A stretch of 64,000 nt of DNA from Neoscytalidium dimidiatum (lineage: Eukaryota > Ascomycota > Dothideomycetes > Botryosphaeriales > Botryosphaeriaceae), in contig CM074697.1 of NCBI GenBank assembly GCA_037367355.1, forward strand, positions 1,240,001-1,304,000, in the 5' to 3' direction. A program made the position numbers and the translations under genes. Below are positions 34,436-45,253 of this stretch, one piece after another (position 1 is the stretch's first letter; each line of letters starts with the position of its first letter). The notes under the pieces are model-generated. The model was not told the DNA's origin, searched no databases, and was given only the letters and a program-made list of their open reading frames with translations.

Positions 34436-35078
34436 ATGGATCAGAAGCGTGACGCTAACCACGTTGAGGAGCCCAAACGCTTCGAGCCAAAGAACCCTGT
34501 CCAACTCGATCCGCCCAAGGACGACCCCATCACTCTTGATTATCTGGCCAAATGCGATGGTATCTCCCGTGGTTGTTGCGGTTTGAGATCGATCGTGCCA
34601 CTGACAGACCTCCCGTGCAGGCACCCATGAGGGCTTTCCTACGCTGGTAGCCATCAAAGTACGCCCGAGCAATATCCCGTCCCTGTCTCATGCTAATACT
34701 GAGTTCGCAGGGCACTGTGTTCGACGTGTCCAAGAACAGCGCCTATGGCCCCACGGGTCAATACAAAGGTAAGTATTTCCTTTTCTCTCGACTTCTCTCG
34801 CGGCGCTACGAGCCCCGGTGAACGCATGCCTGCAGCAGGCAACTTGGTGCAACGGACACTTGAGCCCTAACATTCCCTGCTTTCTTACAGTATTCGCTGG
34901 CAAGGAGCCTAACCGCGCTCTTGCTCAGTCTTCGCTCAAGCCTGAGGACTGCCGTCCGGAGTGGGAGGACTTGGCTGATAAGGAAAAGACGGTCCTGGAC
35001 GAGTGGTACACCTTTTTCAGCAAGCGCTACAACGTCGTGGGCAAGGTTCAGCGGGACGGCAGCGGTGCAACTCTGTAA
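34436..35078 (+). CDS. Membrane-associated progesterone receptor (MAPR/Dap1)-like cytochrome b5-fold protein
   Basis: Exons 34436-34559, 34621-34658, 34711-34768 and 34891-35078; 135 residues. After a charged N-terminus (MDQKRDANHVEEPKRF) the cytochrome b5-like domain runs ITLDYLAKCDGTHEGFPTLV, AIKGTVFDVSKNSAYGPTGQ, YKVFAGKEPNRALAQSSLKP, then a helix ending FFSKRYNVVGKV. It has the tyrosines (AYGPTGQY) used for heme binding in the MAPR family instead of b5 histidines. Yeast Dap1 supports P450 (Erg11) function in sterol synthesis. No transmembrane segment is present at the N-terminus, unlike animal PGRMC1. The stop codon overlaps a strong GTAAGT donor consensus, so an alternative 3' end is possible. 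Confidence 0.9.
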
Positions 35079-36085
35079 GTAATTGAAATTGTCGATCAAC
35101 TTTTTGGGAGGAAGCGGGCCCCGCCGTGTAAATGTTGCAGCTGGTTGTTGCGGCGTGTGCCGACACGGAGGCTAGATTTTGATCCTCTTCCACTTATTGG
35201 CATGCGAGGCAGATGCGGCTTACGAGCTGTATACAAAATTTGAAGAGCGACGGCGATAAAACCGGGTAAATGGCAACGGCCCGGCACGAGCACTGCGGTG
35301 CTTGGCTTGGCGTGTTTCCTTTCACTGTTGTACTTCTTCGCTTTTTAAGGAGAATGGTCGGGCTATTGCAGCTTTGGGGCGAAGGGCTTTTGCAGGTAGT
35401 CAGGAAGCATAAATATATCAAGGGCTGAAGCGGGTATGTACATCTCCAACCTGGTGCTGCCATACACCGCGTACTTGCATAATTTCGTTCGCCCAATATC
35501 CCGCCCTCTTTCTCGAGTCGGTGCGCTTGTTCAGCCGTGGTTCAGCTATGCGCTTCCCAACCTTGGCGGATGTTGGTTGTAAATCGTACCTCATTACGCT
35601 CGTCCTTGATGCGAGCAACTGCAAGTAATAAGAGAATTGGATTTTTATTGACGAATACACCAAGGAAGCATCCGTCAGACATTCTTCCAACTATTCGAGC
35701 ACCGTAGTTTCACCACCAACAAGAAGCATGGGAAACATTTTGTAGAAGACACCTGAAAAGAGAGAAGGGAAAGAAAAAAAAAAAAAAGTCAAACGGACCC
35801 GTGATGATCCCATTAGAGTAGAATGAGGGGATGAAACAACTTGAGACAATGTCCGATCCAAAAAATACAATAATCTTCAAGAAGCCGGCCTTATTCAGCG
35901 AAGTTTCTTTTTTTTTTTTTTTTCCCGCAACGCTCGTGTCCTCCCAGTAAAGTCAAAAGCGTCAGTATTGGCCACCCATTAGATTGCAGCAGACCGTCGC
36001 TAAAGTACGCGCTCGTGGATGCCTCCGCAAAGCACTCTGCTCTGAAAGACAAATACCGAACAAGGGCCGCCCCTGTCATGTCTCT
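35079..36085. other. Intergenic 1.0 kb with facing poly-A and poly-T tracts
   Basis: No gene recognised. A14 (about 35774-35787) and T16 (about 35908-35923) face each other 120 bp apart and could be an inverted pair or slippage tracts near the 3' ends of two convergent genes. Confidence 0.5.
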
Positions 36086-36331
36086 CTACATCTTTTGTCC
36101 TCCGAACATGCGTCCGGATGGCGGTTGGACGGGGGCTGAAGAGCCCGCTCGCTGCGGCAAGCCGGCCTCCACGCAGCCCGGACAATTCTCGTAGGGCTGC
36201 TTCCATTCTCTCTTGATGCTCCATGCGCCAAAGCATTGGTGGTTCGGATCGTTGCGCGCGAAGTGGCAGTGCTTGATTAGACGCCGGCCCACATGGCTGC
36301 AGTGGTAGTGGATTGCTTCGTATTGGCACAT
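36086..36331 (-). CDS. Small Cys/His-rich hypothetical protein
   Basis: An 81-residue intact frame starting MCQYEAIHYHCSHVGRRLIK, with clustered Cys and His: CQYEAIHYHC-S-H, KHCHFARNDPNHQC, ENCPGC. The pattern resembles small fungal proteins beginning MCxY..H.C.H, possibly zinc-binding; no defined domain or function is recognised. The C-terminal third is Pro/Gly-rich. There is no intron, signal peptide or membrane segment. It is called because of its composition and the isolated position of the frame, with no overlapping gene. Confidence 0.5.
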   Translation of the reverse strand: MCQYEAIHYHCSHVGRRLIKHCHFARNDPNHQCFGAWSIKREWKQPYENCPGCVEAGLPQRAGSSAPVQPPSGRMFGGQKM

Positions 36332-37853
36332 GATTGTTTGGATAAAGAGCGGTGAAAGGGTTGAACTATCTTAATTACGAAATTGGTTGAGGTGTGATTT
36401 TGGTGATTACAATGTCTGATTGGTTGATGGCACTCGGAGGCTTAACTGATCAAGAAATATACGTGTGTCAGTGGCGTTGATGGGTGGCGTATGTCAAACG
36501 GGAGCGAATGGACAGGATCCTGGTGGATCGGTGATAATCCGGTTGGATGTTATGTCATAAACGTACGAAGAATTCGTTGTGTGCGAGTGCTTGTGTCTGC
36601 CTCAGACCGGCCGACGGCTTATGTCAAGAGTGTCAAAGGCTAGGAGCGTTGAAACTTGTGCTCCTATGAGCTGGAGACCGTTGTATGAAGGAACGAACCT
36701 AAGCTTTCTTGCAAAGATGAAAAGACAAATGCCGCCTTGTTGTCCTGCTATGCCAGCCTTTGTTTTCGAGTTGTACGCCTTTATATACACCAAAGTCCCC
36801 GTGCTCTTCTCCTAAGTGGCGAGGATATGCCGGCCCACCCTGGAACCCCAGAACGAACTTTGATCCAGCCATTCATTGTCTCTTCAGGTATAGGGTCTTC
36901 TTCCGATTGCTCGCAGAAGCCGCCTTGACTTCCTCAAGTTGAGAACGCTCAAGGGCGAGTCTCACAGAGCAGAATCTGTGCATCTTGCTGGACCGGATAC
37001 ATCTAGCGCCTCTTCCCGAGATACCCTGCAGATCGATTGGTAAAACATCTTAGTTAGGCCATTAGCCGTAGATCCTAGCATAGATGCTACTGGGTTGGCA
37101 TCAAGAGGGCAACGGTGTCGTAGCCTGTAGATAAGACCTATTCTCCTCGCACAAGGCCGTGGGGTTAAATCTGGACGGATCGTGGTTTGAGGCTTAGGAG
37201 CTTCTTAAGATAATACGAATCACATATGGCTTGCCTTCGTCCGAGTGTGGACCCACCCAGCGTAGTACTAGGCTAACAAGGCAGAGGCTACAGAATTATG
37301 GTAGCGTCACCTCAAGTAGTCCGAGCCGCTTGCCTACATGAATTGGTGTAGCAGTCCTGCATGAAGCATCTCTTCCAGGCGCTTTGCATCCGCAGTGAAG
37401 CTTCCTTGGCATTCGTGCATGCAGCACAATGGATCGGCCCGCCTAAATCCTTTGAAGGAAATGGTGCTTTCGAAGACTCCTGGGATCCAGTCCAATTCGA
37501 TGAAATTCCCTTAGGCACAGCTTTCTAGCGTAGTCTGACGCTATATGTAGATTGGCACTACGGACGGGACATATCAAGTATCGTTGGGCAAACCAACGAT
37601 CATGCAGCTAACATGCATCCTTACGGAGCAGGAGCCGGTTGGTGAGTAGTGTTCGGCAACTAAAGGATAACAAAGGTGGTGATGTACCTCACATTTATTG
37701 CATAGTTAGGAGAAAAGAGAGTTTCCAGACACGGTTGACTTTTTGTTGATCGGACCAACATTTGAAATACTTTTGTCTATGCGAGTAAGGGGGCAAACAC
37801 CAGTGGATGCCATTTTTCTAGAATGTGATGGCTGTCCCTATAGCGTCTCGAGA
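36332..37853. other. Gene-poor 1.5 kb
   Basis: Only short unrelated frames on both strands. It contains the presumed promoter of the small Cys/His protein and the nop4 3' flank. No repeats or RNA genes recognised. Confidence 0.5.
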
Positions 37854-40172
37854 CTAACGTTTGACACCCTTATTGCGCGCGCGGCGCATCTGCCGTTTCC
37901 TCGCTATGATTCTTTGCTGCTTTGCAAGCTTCTCGTCCTTAGGTCCCGCGGATTTCGCATTTTTCTTCTTGGGCGAACTTTCATCATCATCCTCTCCTCT
38001 CTTTCGTTTCCCTGAATTCTTGGCGCGATTCTTTTGGTCTCTGCCCCCTTTCCAACCCTTTTTGGGTATCTTCTCTTCTTCACTATCTTCACCCTCAGAC
38101 TCGTTGCCTTCCGCAGCATCCTTTCTTCGTGTTCTTTCACGCATTTTCGCTTCCTGTTCTTTCCTTCTTTGTACGACCTGGGCGTTCTCAATGGCAAATT
38201 CCACAATGAGGCGCTTTTTCCTATCCTTTAGGTCCTCAGGGGTCAATTTCTTGCCCTTTTGGGTCTCAAAAGCCTTGTAGTCAATCGCATGGCCGTTGAG
38301 CCAGCGGAGACCCATTAGAGCATGCCGGTGAGTATAGTATTCAATGAAGCCGTAGCCTCTACTGCGACCAGCACCGCTTTCCTCGCTGACTTTGCTACCG
38401 TCTTTGTTCTCGAACACAATCTTGGCCTGCTTCACAACACCTTTGCCTTTCTTCTTTCTCTCTTTTTCGGCTTCACGCATTTCAGCGTCACCTCGTCGCA
38501 GCTCTTCCTCCGCCAGAGGGGCGCGCTTGCCCTCCTTCATGTCTGTGGCGAAGCCGACGATAGCCTGCCGAGCGAGCTGTTTGAGATCCTTGGAAGTAAT
38601 AGTGCGTGGGATGTTGCGGACAGATAGACGAGTCAAACTCATGTGGAGCGAAGGATTGCTCTCGATCAACTGCTTTCGCTGCTTCACGCTTGCTTCGCGC
38701 AATTGGATCTCAGCAGGAGACAGTAATTTGTACAGCGGCGAATTGGATGGAATAGTTCCTTCGGACAGCAGGTAGAGCTTGCGCTTGTCGTTGTCTCTCT
38801 TGTAGCGATGTGCAACACCTTCTGCGGTAAGTTTCTCTGCTTCAGAGCGATCCACAGCCTTTGTAATATTCAGAACGCGGCCATCGAGGGTATACTGGCC
38901 GGTTGGATCGGCTTCAGTGTTCTGCAAAACGGAATGGGCAGCGACAGGAGCGGTCTTCTCCTTCGGAGTTTGGAACTGTTGCTGCTTCGGGGCTCCTTTG
39001 AGGCAATTGATGGCATCCTCCTCCTCGAAGAAGCACACAAATCCAGTCCCCTTGGGCTTTTCGGTAACGCGGTCGATGACAACTCTTGCATACCGCACAC
39101 CGCCGAACTGCTCAAAGTGTTCCTCTAGATCTTCGTCTGTACATGTGAATGGGAGATTGCGTATGAAAAGTGTAGAGCTGCTGTAGAAGTTGTTCGGTCG
39201 TGGCTTCTCGTGCTCCTCCTCCTCGTCGATGTATCTCTCTTCATCTTCCTCGTCACTGTCCTCTTCATCTTCATCATCATCATCATCATCATCATCCTCC
39301 TCTTCATCATCCTCATCTTCGTCATGGTGAACCTCGCTTTCGTCTTCTACCGATTCGCCTTGCTTCTCCTCAGTATTTGAATCTGCCTCTCCATCCTCAT
39401 CGTCTTCGGTAGTCTGTTGTTGGACCTTCTGCCAGGTTTCCTTATCGACGGACCAGTCAACAGCCAGCGTGCGACCATCGAGTTCCTTGCCATTGACACC
39501 CTCCAGGGCCTTTTCGGCATTTTTCCGTCCTCTGAGGGTAACAAAGCCGTACCCAGCTAGCATTCCGTTGGATTTCTTGGGCAGTATAGCCTTCTTGACC
39601 TTGCCGTAACTGAGAAAAAGCTTGGTGAGCTGTTCCTCAGTCTTGATAGACCAGGGTAGATTTCGGATGATCAGCTTAGACTGGCCGGGTTGCATCTGTT
39701 CCTGCTTCTTCTTTTTGGCTTCCAGAGCAGCCTGCGCTGGTTCGCTGACGCCATGTTCGGGATCGCGATGGCGCGGCTCAGCAATGTCCACCTTTATCTT
39801 ACGACCCTGCAGCTCAGAACCGTCGAACTCTTCCCTGGCGCGCGCTGCATCCTCAACATCGGCAAAGGTGACGAAGCCATAGCCCTTGCAGTGTTTCGTT
39901 TCCTTGTCGAGGACAGCGACGGCGTGTTTGATGGGAAAGGACTGCGAGAAGTGGTCGGTCAGGTCATCAGTGGTAACGGTCGTGCCCAGACCGCGCACGA
40001 AAAGCTGGCGTCGATGCTTAAGGGCTTGGTTGTTTTCGTGGTGGTTGTTAATGATTGCTTGGGGTGCGTCCGAGGCGACAATGGTGGATGAAGTGAGGGA
40101 GTTGTCGGCGGAGGAGACGGCGACAGGATTACCGTCCTCGGAGAGGCGCTGTCTCTTGCGATGGGGAGCCAT
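37854..40172 (-). CDS. nop4: Nop4 nucleolar ribosome-biogenesis protein (four RRMs)
   Basis: A single exon of 772 residues starting MAPHRKRQRLSED; an in-frame ATG 35 codons upstream is not used because the extra segment (rich in Phe/Trp) is unlike the family. RRM1 about 55-135 (RNP2 LFVRGL, RNP1 KGYGFVTF), RRM2 about 160-240 (LIIRNLPW, AGYGFVTL), a long Asp/Glu linker (about 255-330), RRM3 about 335-420 (LFIRNLPF, KGTGFVCF) and a divergent RRM4 (LSVRNIPRTI, RGYGFIEY) followed by a Lys/Arg-rich tail with SEGEDSEEEK and nucleolar-type basic clusters. This is Nop4/RBM28, required for 60S pre-ribosome assembly. It marks the left, housekeeping border of the accessory island. Confidence 0.93.
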   Translation of the reverse strand: MAPHRKRQRLSEDGNPVAVSSADNSLTSSTIVASDAPQAIINNHHENNQALKHRRQLFVRGLGTTVTTDDLTDHFSQSFPIKHAVAVLDKETKHCKGYGFVTFADVEDAARAREEFDGSELQGRKIKVDIAEPRHRDPEHGVSEPAQAALEAKKKKQEQMQPGQSKLIIRNLPWSIKTEEQLTKLFLSYGKVKKAILPKKSNGMLAGYGFVTLRGRKNAEKALEGVNGKELDGRTLAVDWSVDKETWQKVQQQTTEDDEDGEADSNTEEKQGESVEDESEVHHDEDEDDEEEDDDDDDDDEDEEDSDEEDEERYIDEEEEHEKPRPNNFYSSSTLFIRNLPFTCTDEDLEEHFEQFGGVRYARVVIDRVTEKPKGTGFVCFFEEEDAINCLKGAPKQQQFQTPKEKTAPVAAHSVLQNTEADPTGQYTLDGRVLNITKAVDRSEAEKLTAEGVAHRYKRDNDKRKLYLLSEGTIPSNSPLYKLLSPAEIQLREASVKQRKQLIESNPSLHMSLTRLSVRNIPRTITSKDLKQLARQAIVGFATDMKEGKRAPLAEEELRRGDAEMREAEKERKKKGKGVVKQAKIVFENKDGSKVSEESGAGRSRGYGFIEYYTHRHALMGLRWLNGHAIDYKAFETQKGKKLTPEDLKDRKKRLIVEFAIENAQVVQRRKEQEAKMRERTRRKDAAEGNESEGEDSEEEKIPKKGWKGGRDQKNRAKNSGKRKRGEDDDESSPKKKNAKSAGPKDEKLAKQQRIIARKRQMRRARNKGVKR

Positions 40173-42778
40173 GCTGCGGCTGGACGTGTTCGTGGAGTTT
40201 GTCGTCCTTGGCCAAAAAAAAAAAATGTTGCCGAAACTTTTTGGGCAGCGCAAAGCTTTGGCCAGCGACTGCGGCAATCTTCGTTCGCCGAGAGCCCGCC
40301 AGCTCCGCCCTTGGCATCCGCCCTGCCTGCCTATCGCCTATCACCTGCTTGAGCTCTCGGCTGGCCCTTCCACATGCTTTCCGCCCAAACGCTCGCTCTG
40401 CTTCACGTTCCCCAGCTTTCCCTGACCAACTCCCGAGACAACATCCGCCGCCCTGACGACGGCCTGCTATCCGGCCACCCCGCGAACGTCCTTGCCCGTG
40501 CCACGCGCTCACTGTTCACCTCCACCTTGTTTCACTGCGCCCCTTTCTGGGCCCTTTGGTCCTCTGCTGCTGCCCTCATTTCGGCATCTCTGGCTGATTG
40601 TACTTCCGTACAGCAGCTTTGCCCGATGCTCTGACTCGCTACAGAGATGCACATCTGCAGTTTCACGCATGCGTATCGTCTGCACGCATGCTCCGCAGCA
40701 GTAACCACTGGTAACATATTGAGTCCCATATAACCGCAAACTGTAAACATAATCCTCCAACTCTATTATATATCTGTCATACAATCGCTCTATAGGCGCA
40801 TTGGCCAATCATTTTTTTCTTTTTGGGCAGGAAAGCTCGTTTCCTCGGATGCATCATACCGACCATAATCACCATTGTATTGCGTCGTTTTCGCGCAACT
40901 CGGCGTTTCTGCTGTCCGTTCTTCGACGTTCCTGGGCATCGAGGCTCATGCTCTCGTAACCGGCCGGTCCGGATGCGCCATTGCAGCTCCAGGAAGAGGC
41001 AATGACGTCTCTGCAAGTATCCCACCGGTCTCCAGCTGCTACTTCTCTGACAAATCACTACGTAATCAATCTCATTGGCCACCCGCGAACTTAGCTCGTT
41101 CCGTTGCAGGGAAGGAGCTTTTTCGACGTTTGTGGTCTGCAGCTGGAAAACACCAAGCCAAGAGCGTTGACACGCCCAGTGTCACTGCGCCGGTGCCTGT
41201 TGCAACTGCCGGTCCTCGAATTGTGACGGGAACACCCGTTCCCTCGTGTTTGCTCTTACACCCCCGCCATTATCCCCGCAGTACTTGCTGCTGGCCTTTC
41301 AGCTGTTTGAGATCGATCTCTGCGAAAATCGAAAGGACTGCGAGCTGTTCGATCGTCGACTGCCTCCAACAAATGTTGACGCATGGAGGGTGTCGCCTAT
41401 GTCAAAATCTCCTCCTTACGGCCTCATAGATTTAGCCTTGTCAGTTTCCAACCGAAACTTGCCTAACTACCTATTCTGTGTTCGCCACCTCGCAGTAATA
41501 GCCCGACTAGTATAGTCGCACGCGTCGACACCAATGCCGCACGGCCGTTCGTTTAGCTACCCGCTTGGCTAGCGAAGGGCGAGTAATAAAAATATAGCCG
41601 TTTGCGCATTGGTTGAAAGAGGTATTGCATAACCATAGAGACCAGGATTCAGAGACACACAGCGGTGCAGCTGCGCCTTACGGAGCAGCATCCCACGAGG
41701 TGGGGTGAGTATACGCGTAGAACACGACGCATGGGAAATGAAGCGTCGGCAGTGAAAGTGCTGGAGCAGGCATGACCCCGTCAACTCACAGGGCGATCCG
41801 GGGGTACCTTATCTCCTCGACGGGATCTCGCCACGAGCTTCGGCATGCGCCAAACCATGTTAACCGACCCCTCTGGTCCATGTTTGTTTCCACTGCATTC
41901 GCTAATACTGGCACTTCCAAGCAACGCACGCTAGTTGTTACCTCCTGGAGAGCTCCGCAGACCAATCCATCTTGCATGCGGCACAGTCCCCACGATTCTT
42001 TCAGGCCTCCACACCATGCAGGGGCATGGTCTGTGCTCTTTCGGTGGCTCAATAGTGTTCACCATGTGCCGACCGTCTAGTCCAAGTACCGAACGCCTGC
42101 TAAAGTGGCACCATGATCATAGTATTGCTACCGGACCATAAATTCACCTACGCGGTGTGTTAATGATAGCTGATGGCCCGCAACCGATTCGGGCCTGTGC
42201 ATGAGAGCAGTTTTGTGGCGTCAGTTCGATTCAGCCATTTCCGCTTTGAGTCAGCAGGAGTCATGCATACCGAGGCAACGCTTCGCGCCATGGCTCCGGT
42301 TAACGGTCTGCCTGAACGAAAACTGCGCAATTTGTAAGCCTCCACACGCTGGCTGACAACAAAGCTGTGTATCCGGAAGCTTTGGATGTGGCGCTCCATC
42401 ACCGGTGGCACTTCCGTAGGGCGCCGGCGTGGCTCTTCTTGCTCCGACGGCTAAAAAACATGGCGAAACGGGAGGCTGAAACGGGTTACACTGCCGAATG
42501 GCTTTAACTGCCGGGCTCAGGCACGGAGTTGCGGAATACGAAAGTAGGCGCCTCCCGCTTCGTCAAAATGAGCTAGAACGACGCCAAGGTGCCCGGCACA
42601 CGCACGAAAGCACGGGATTGGGATCGGCAACCCGGGAACTGCTGGCCTAGCGGCCCATAGTCTCTTTTGCATGATAAAAGAGGAAGGCGTATATATATGC
42701 CGGCGCATTTCTGCTTCCCATCTCAATCCTCTTACCGTCCAGTCACTCATTCACGCCGTCTCCTCCCTCGATACCACC
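40173..42778. other. 2.6 kb gene-poor region bordering the accessory island
   Basis: This is the longest stretch without a supported gene. It holds the nop4 promoter and the GMC-gene promoter. Frames such as 40875-41429 (+) have no recognisable motifs. No transposon or repeat signature was identified. Confidence 0.5.
42690..42699 (+). promoter_or_regulatory. TATA box of the GMC oxidoreductase gene
   Basis: TATATATATG at 42690, 89 bp before the ATG, within an otherwise GC-balanced region. Confidence 0.6.
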
Positions 42779-44842
42779 ATGCTGCGTTTAACGTTGTCAG
42801 CCACGGCGGTGGCCGGTCTGCTGTCGCCTGCTCTTGCCTACCCTTCGTCGATTAAGCCGCGCGTCGTTGCAAATTCCACTGGCCTTCTCCCCTGCTATAA
42901 TTACGTTATCGTTGGCGGTGGCGCATCCGGACTGACAGTCGCCAACCGTCTTACTGAGAACCCAGGTTTGTGTCTACATCCGAATTGTTGATTCAGAGGG
43001 CTAATAGCTTGGCAGACACCACTGTCCTTGTCATCGAGGCTGGAGATTTGTGAGACTGCGTCAATCGCGACTAGAGGATACTGAGTGCTGACTTTTATCC
43101 CTTTCACTATAGCGATCAAGGCGAAGACTTTATTGAGCTGCCCGGTCTCTCAGGCGGCGCAATTGGTACTAAGTACGACTGGAACACGACATATGTTGCA
43201 ACCGCCGATGTGAACAACCGTGCTGTCTCAATTCCCCAGGGCAAGGCAGTAGGCGGTTCCACATTGCTGAACCGTATGCTCATGCACCGCGGTTCTGCGC
43301 ATGATTACGACCGCTGGGAGGCTTTGGGCAACCAGGGTTGGAGCTGGTCTGGGTTGTTGCCCTTCTTTAAGAAGGTATGGCTAAGCATGATATTTGCCGG
43401 ATGCAGATTTACTGATCCCCGAGCAGAGCGAAATCTTCACTCCTCCCAATGCGGACATTGCCGCTCAGTACAATATTACTTATGATGAATCTGCTCATGG
43501 CACCGATGGCCGTATTCATGCCTCGTACTCGCCCTGGTTCTGGCCATCAACTGGTAAGTGGTGTTGAACCAAGCATCACATTAGGTGACTGAATGCTGAC
43601 GAGAAACTAGAAAACTATGCCGCAGGCGCTAAGGAACTTGGCATCAATATCCCTGTGGATGGCCAAAATGGTGAAGCGCTGGGTGCCTACTGGATGACCC
43701 ATGCCCAGTTCCCGGACACTGTTACTAGGAGCTCTGCCCGCAATGGCTACTGGGACACTGCAGCTGAGCGCACCAATTTCCATCTCCTTCCCAACACTCA
43801 TGTAACCAAGCTGCTTCTGAACGGCTCAACTGTCTCCGGGGTCGAGTTCGCCGCTTCGGCTGACGCTGAACGGCAGACCGTCTCGGTCAGCAAGGAGGCT
43901 ATCTTAGCCGCTGGTGCAATCCATACCCCTCAGATTCTGCAGCTGTCTGGTATTGGTCCTGCTTCTCTGTTGTCTCAGTTCGGCATTACCCCTGTCGTGG
44001 ACCTTCCCGTCGGCTACAACCTTCACGACCACGTCATGGTCCCTATCGTCCACAACATCGATCTTGCCCTCCAATCCGCCAACCTGCAGTCAAACACAAC
44101 ATTTGCTGCTGAAGCCCGCGCTCAGTATGACAGCGAGAAGACTGGTCCCTACTCTACTGCTACCGGTGATATTTTGTTCTTCCTGCCTACCGAGAACTAC
44201 ACCACCGCTGGTCCAACTCTTCACGACCAGGCGATCGCACAAAGCCCCAGCGACTTCCTTGATGCCGACACCCCGGAATCTTTCAAGACTGGCTATGCTT
44301 CGCAGCACGCTCAGCTGGCCGAAACCCTTGTGGCTTCGGACGCTGCAACCATTGAGGCCATTCCGTCTGACGGAACTGTTCTCGTTGCCCTGATGCACCC
44401 CTTCTCGCGTGGTACTGTCAAGATCCAGTCGACCGATCCATTTGAGGCTCCGCTCGCCGACTCAGCTTTCCTGAAGAACCCGCTCGACGTTGCTGTCCTG
44501 ACCGAGGCGGTTAAGTTCGCCCGTACACTGTTCAACACCACCGCCTTCGCCCCGCTCAACCCGGTCGAGCTTGTCCCTGGCTCTAATGTGACCACGGACG
44601 CGCAAATCGGCGACGTTGTCCGCAACAGCGCGACCACTGTCTACCACCCGGTTGGCTCCTGCCACATTGGAAAGCAGGAGGAGGGAGCATGCGTTGATGC
44701 CGAGCTTAAGGTGTACGGCGTGCAAAAGCTGCGTGTTGTTGACGGCAGTGTGATGCCTCTTGTCCCCGCAGCCCACACCATGGGTACCGTGTATGCGGTC
44801 GCTGAGAAGGCGGCGGAGATCATCCTGAATGGTTCCGCTTAA
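42779..44842 (+). CDS. Secreted GMC-family FAD-dependent oxidoreductase
   Basis: Exons 42779-42965, 43016-43049, 43113-43374, 43427-43553 and 43611-44842; 613 residues. Signal peptide MLRLTLSATAVAGLLSPALA. FAD dinucleotide-binding motif YVIVGGGASGLTVANRL at about 42-58, VLVIEAGDF formed across introns 1 and 2, GMC signature GKAVGGSTLLNRMLMHRGS, second signature GAIHTPQILQLSGIGP, and the C-terminal active-site region HPVGSC with VVDGSVMP and the second His in AAHTMGTVYA. Many N-glycosylation sites. Family members oxidise sugars, aryl alcohols or natural-product intermediates with oxygen; the His/His pair is as in alcohol oxidases of this family but the substrate is unknown. The first gene of the accessory island, followed in the same direction by a Zn2Cys6 regulator. 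Confidence 0.93.
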
Positions 44843-45253
44843 AGGGTCCTTAGTATTGTGTCTGAATTGCTTTCTGTATGATACTAGCAAGAGGACACCC
44901 GGTGTATGACATGCCTTCTTTTCTATGTACTGTACATTCCATTAGACGTTACCATCGACACGAAATTCAAAAGTTCTCAATGCGAGACAATCGCATGCCT
45001 CCATGACAAGATGGAAACCTGGTGAATATCGAAACTCTATTGTAAAACGTCATGTGGGGGTATTTTGAGGTGAGGAAACAGAGCGATGTCAAGAAAAGTG
45101 TGATTATAAACGTACGGGTGATTGCCAAAGCGGGGTACGTCCGTCTTTTCGGCTTCTGCTCCGAGCTCGCATCGGAGTTTGACCGTCCCACGACTTTCCG
45201 CATTTAACGCTCAGCCGCAACACATTTCGCTCAAACTCCGCTCTCTCGCTCCA
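44843..45253. promoter_or_regulatory. GMC 3' flank and regulator promoter
   Basis: 411 bp, no TATA box near the regulator start. Nothing else seen. Confidence 0.5.

Noticed and set aside
40875..41429. 184-codon + frame in the region before the GMC gene
   Set aside because: No motif, Ser/Cys-rich random-like translation.
42220..42240. GTTCGATTC resembling a tRNA B box
   Set aside because: No A box or cloverleaf can be built around it.
42671..42778. Upstream in-frame start for the GMC gene
   Set aside because: It would place 36 residues before a perfect signal peptide and begin upstream of or at the TATA element.
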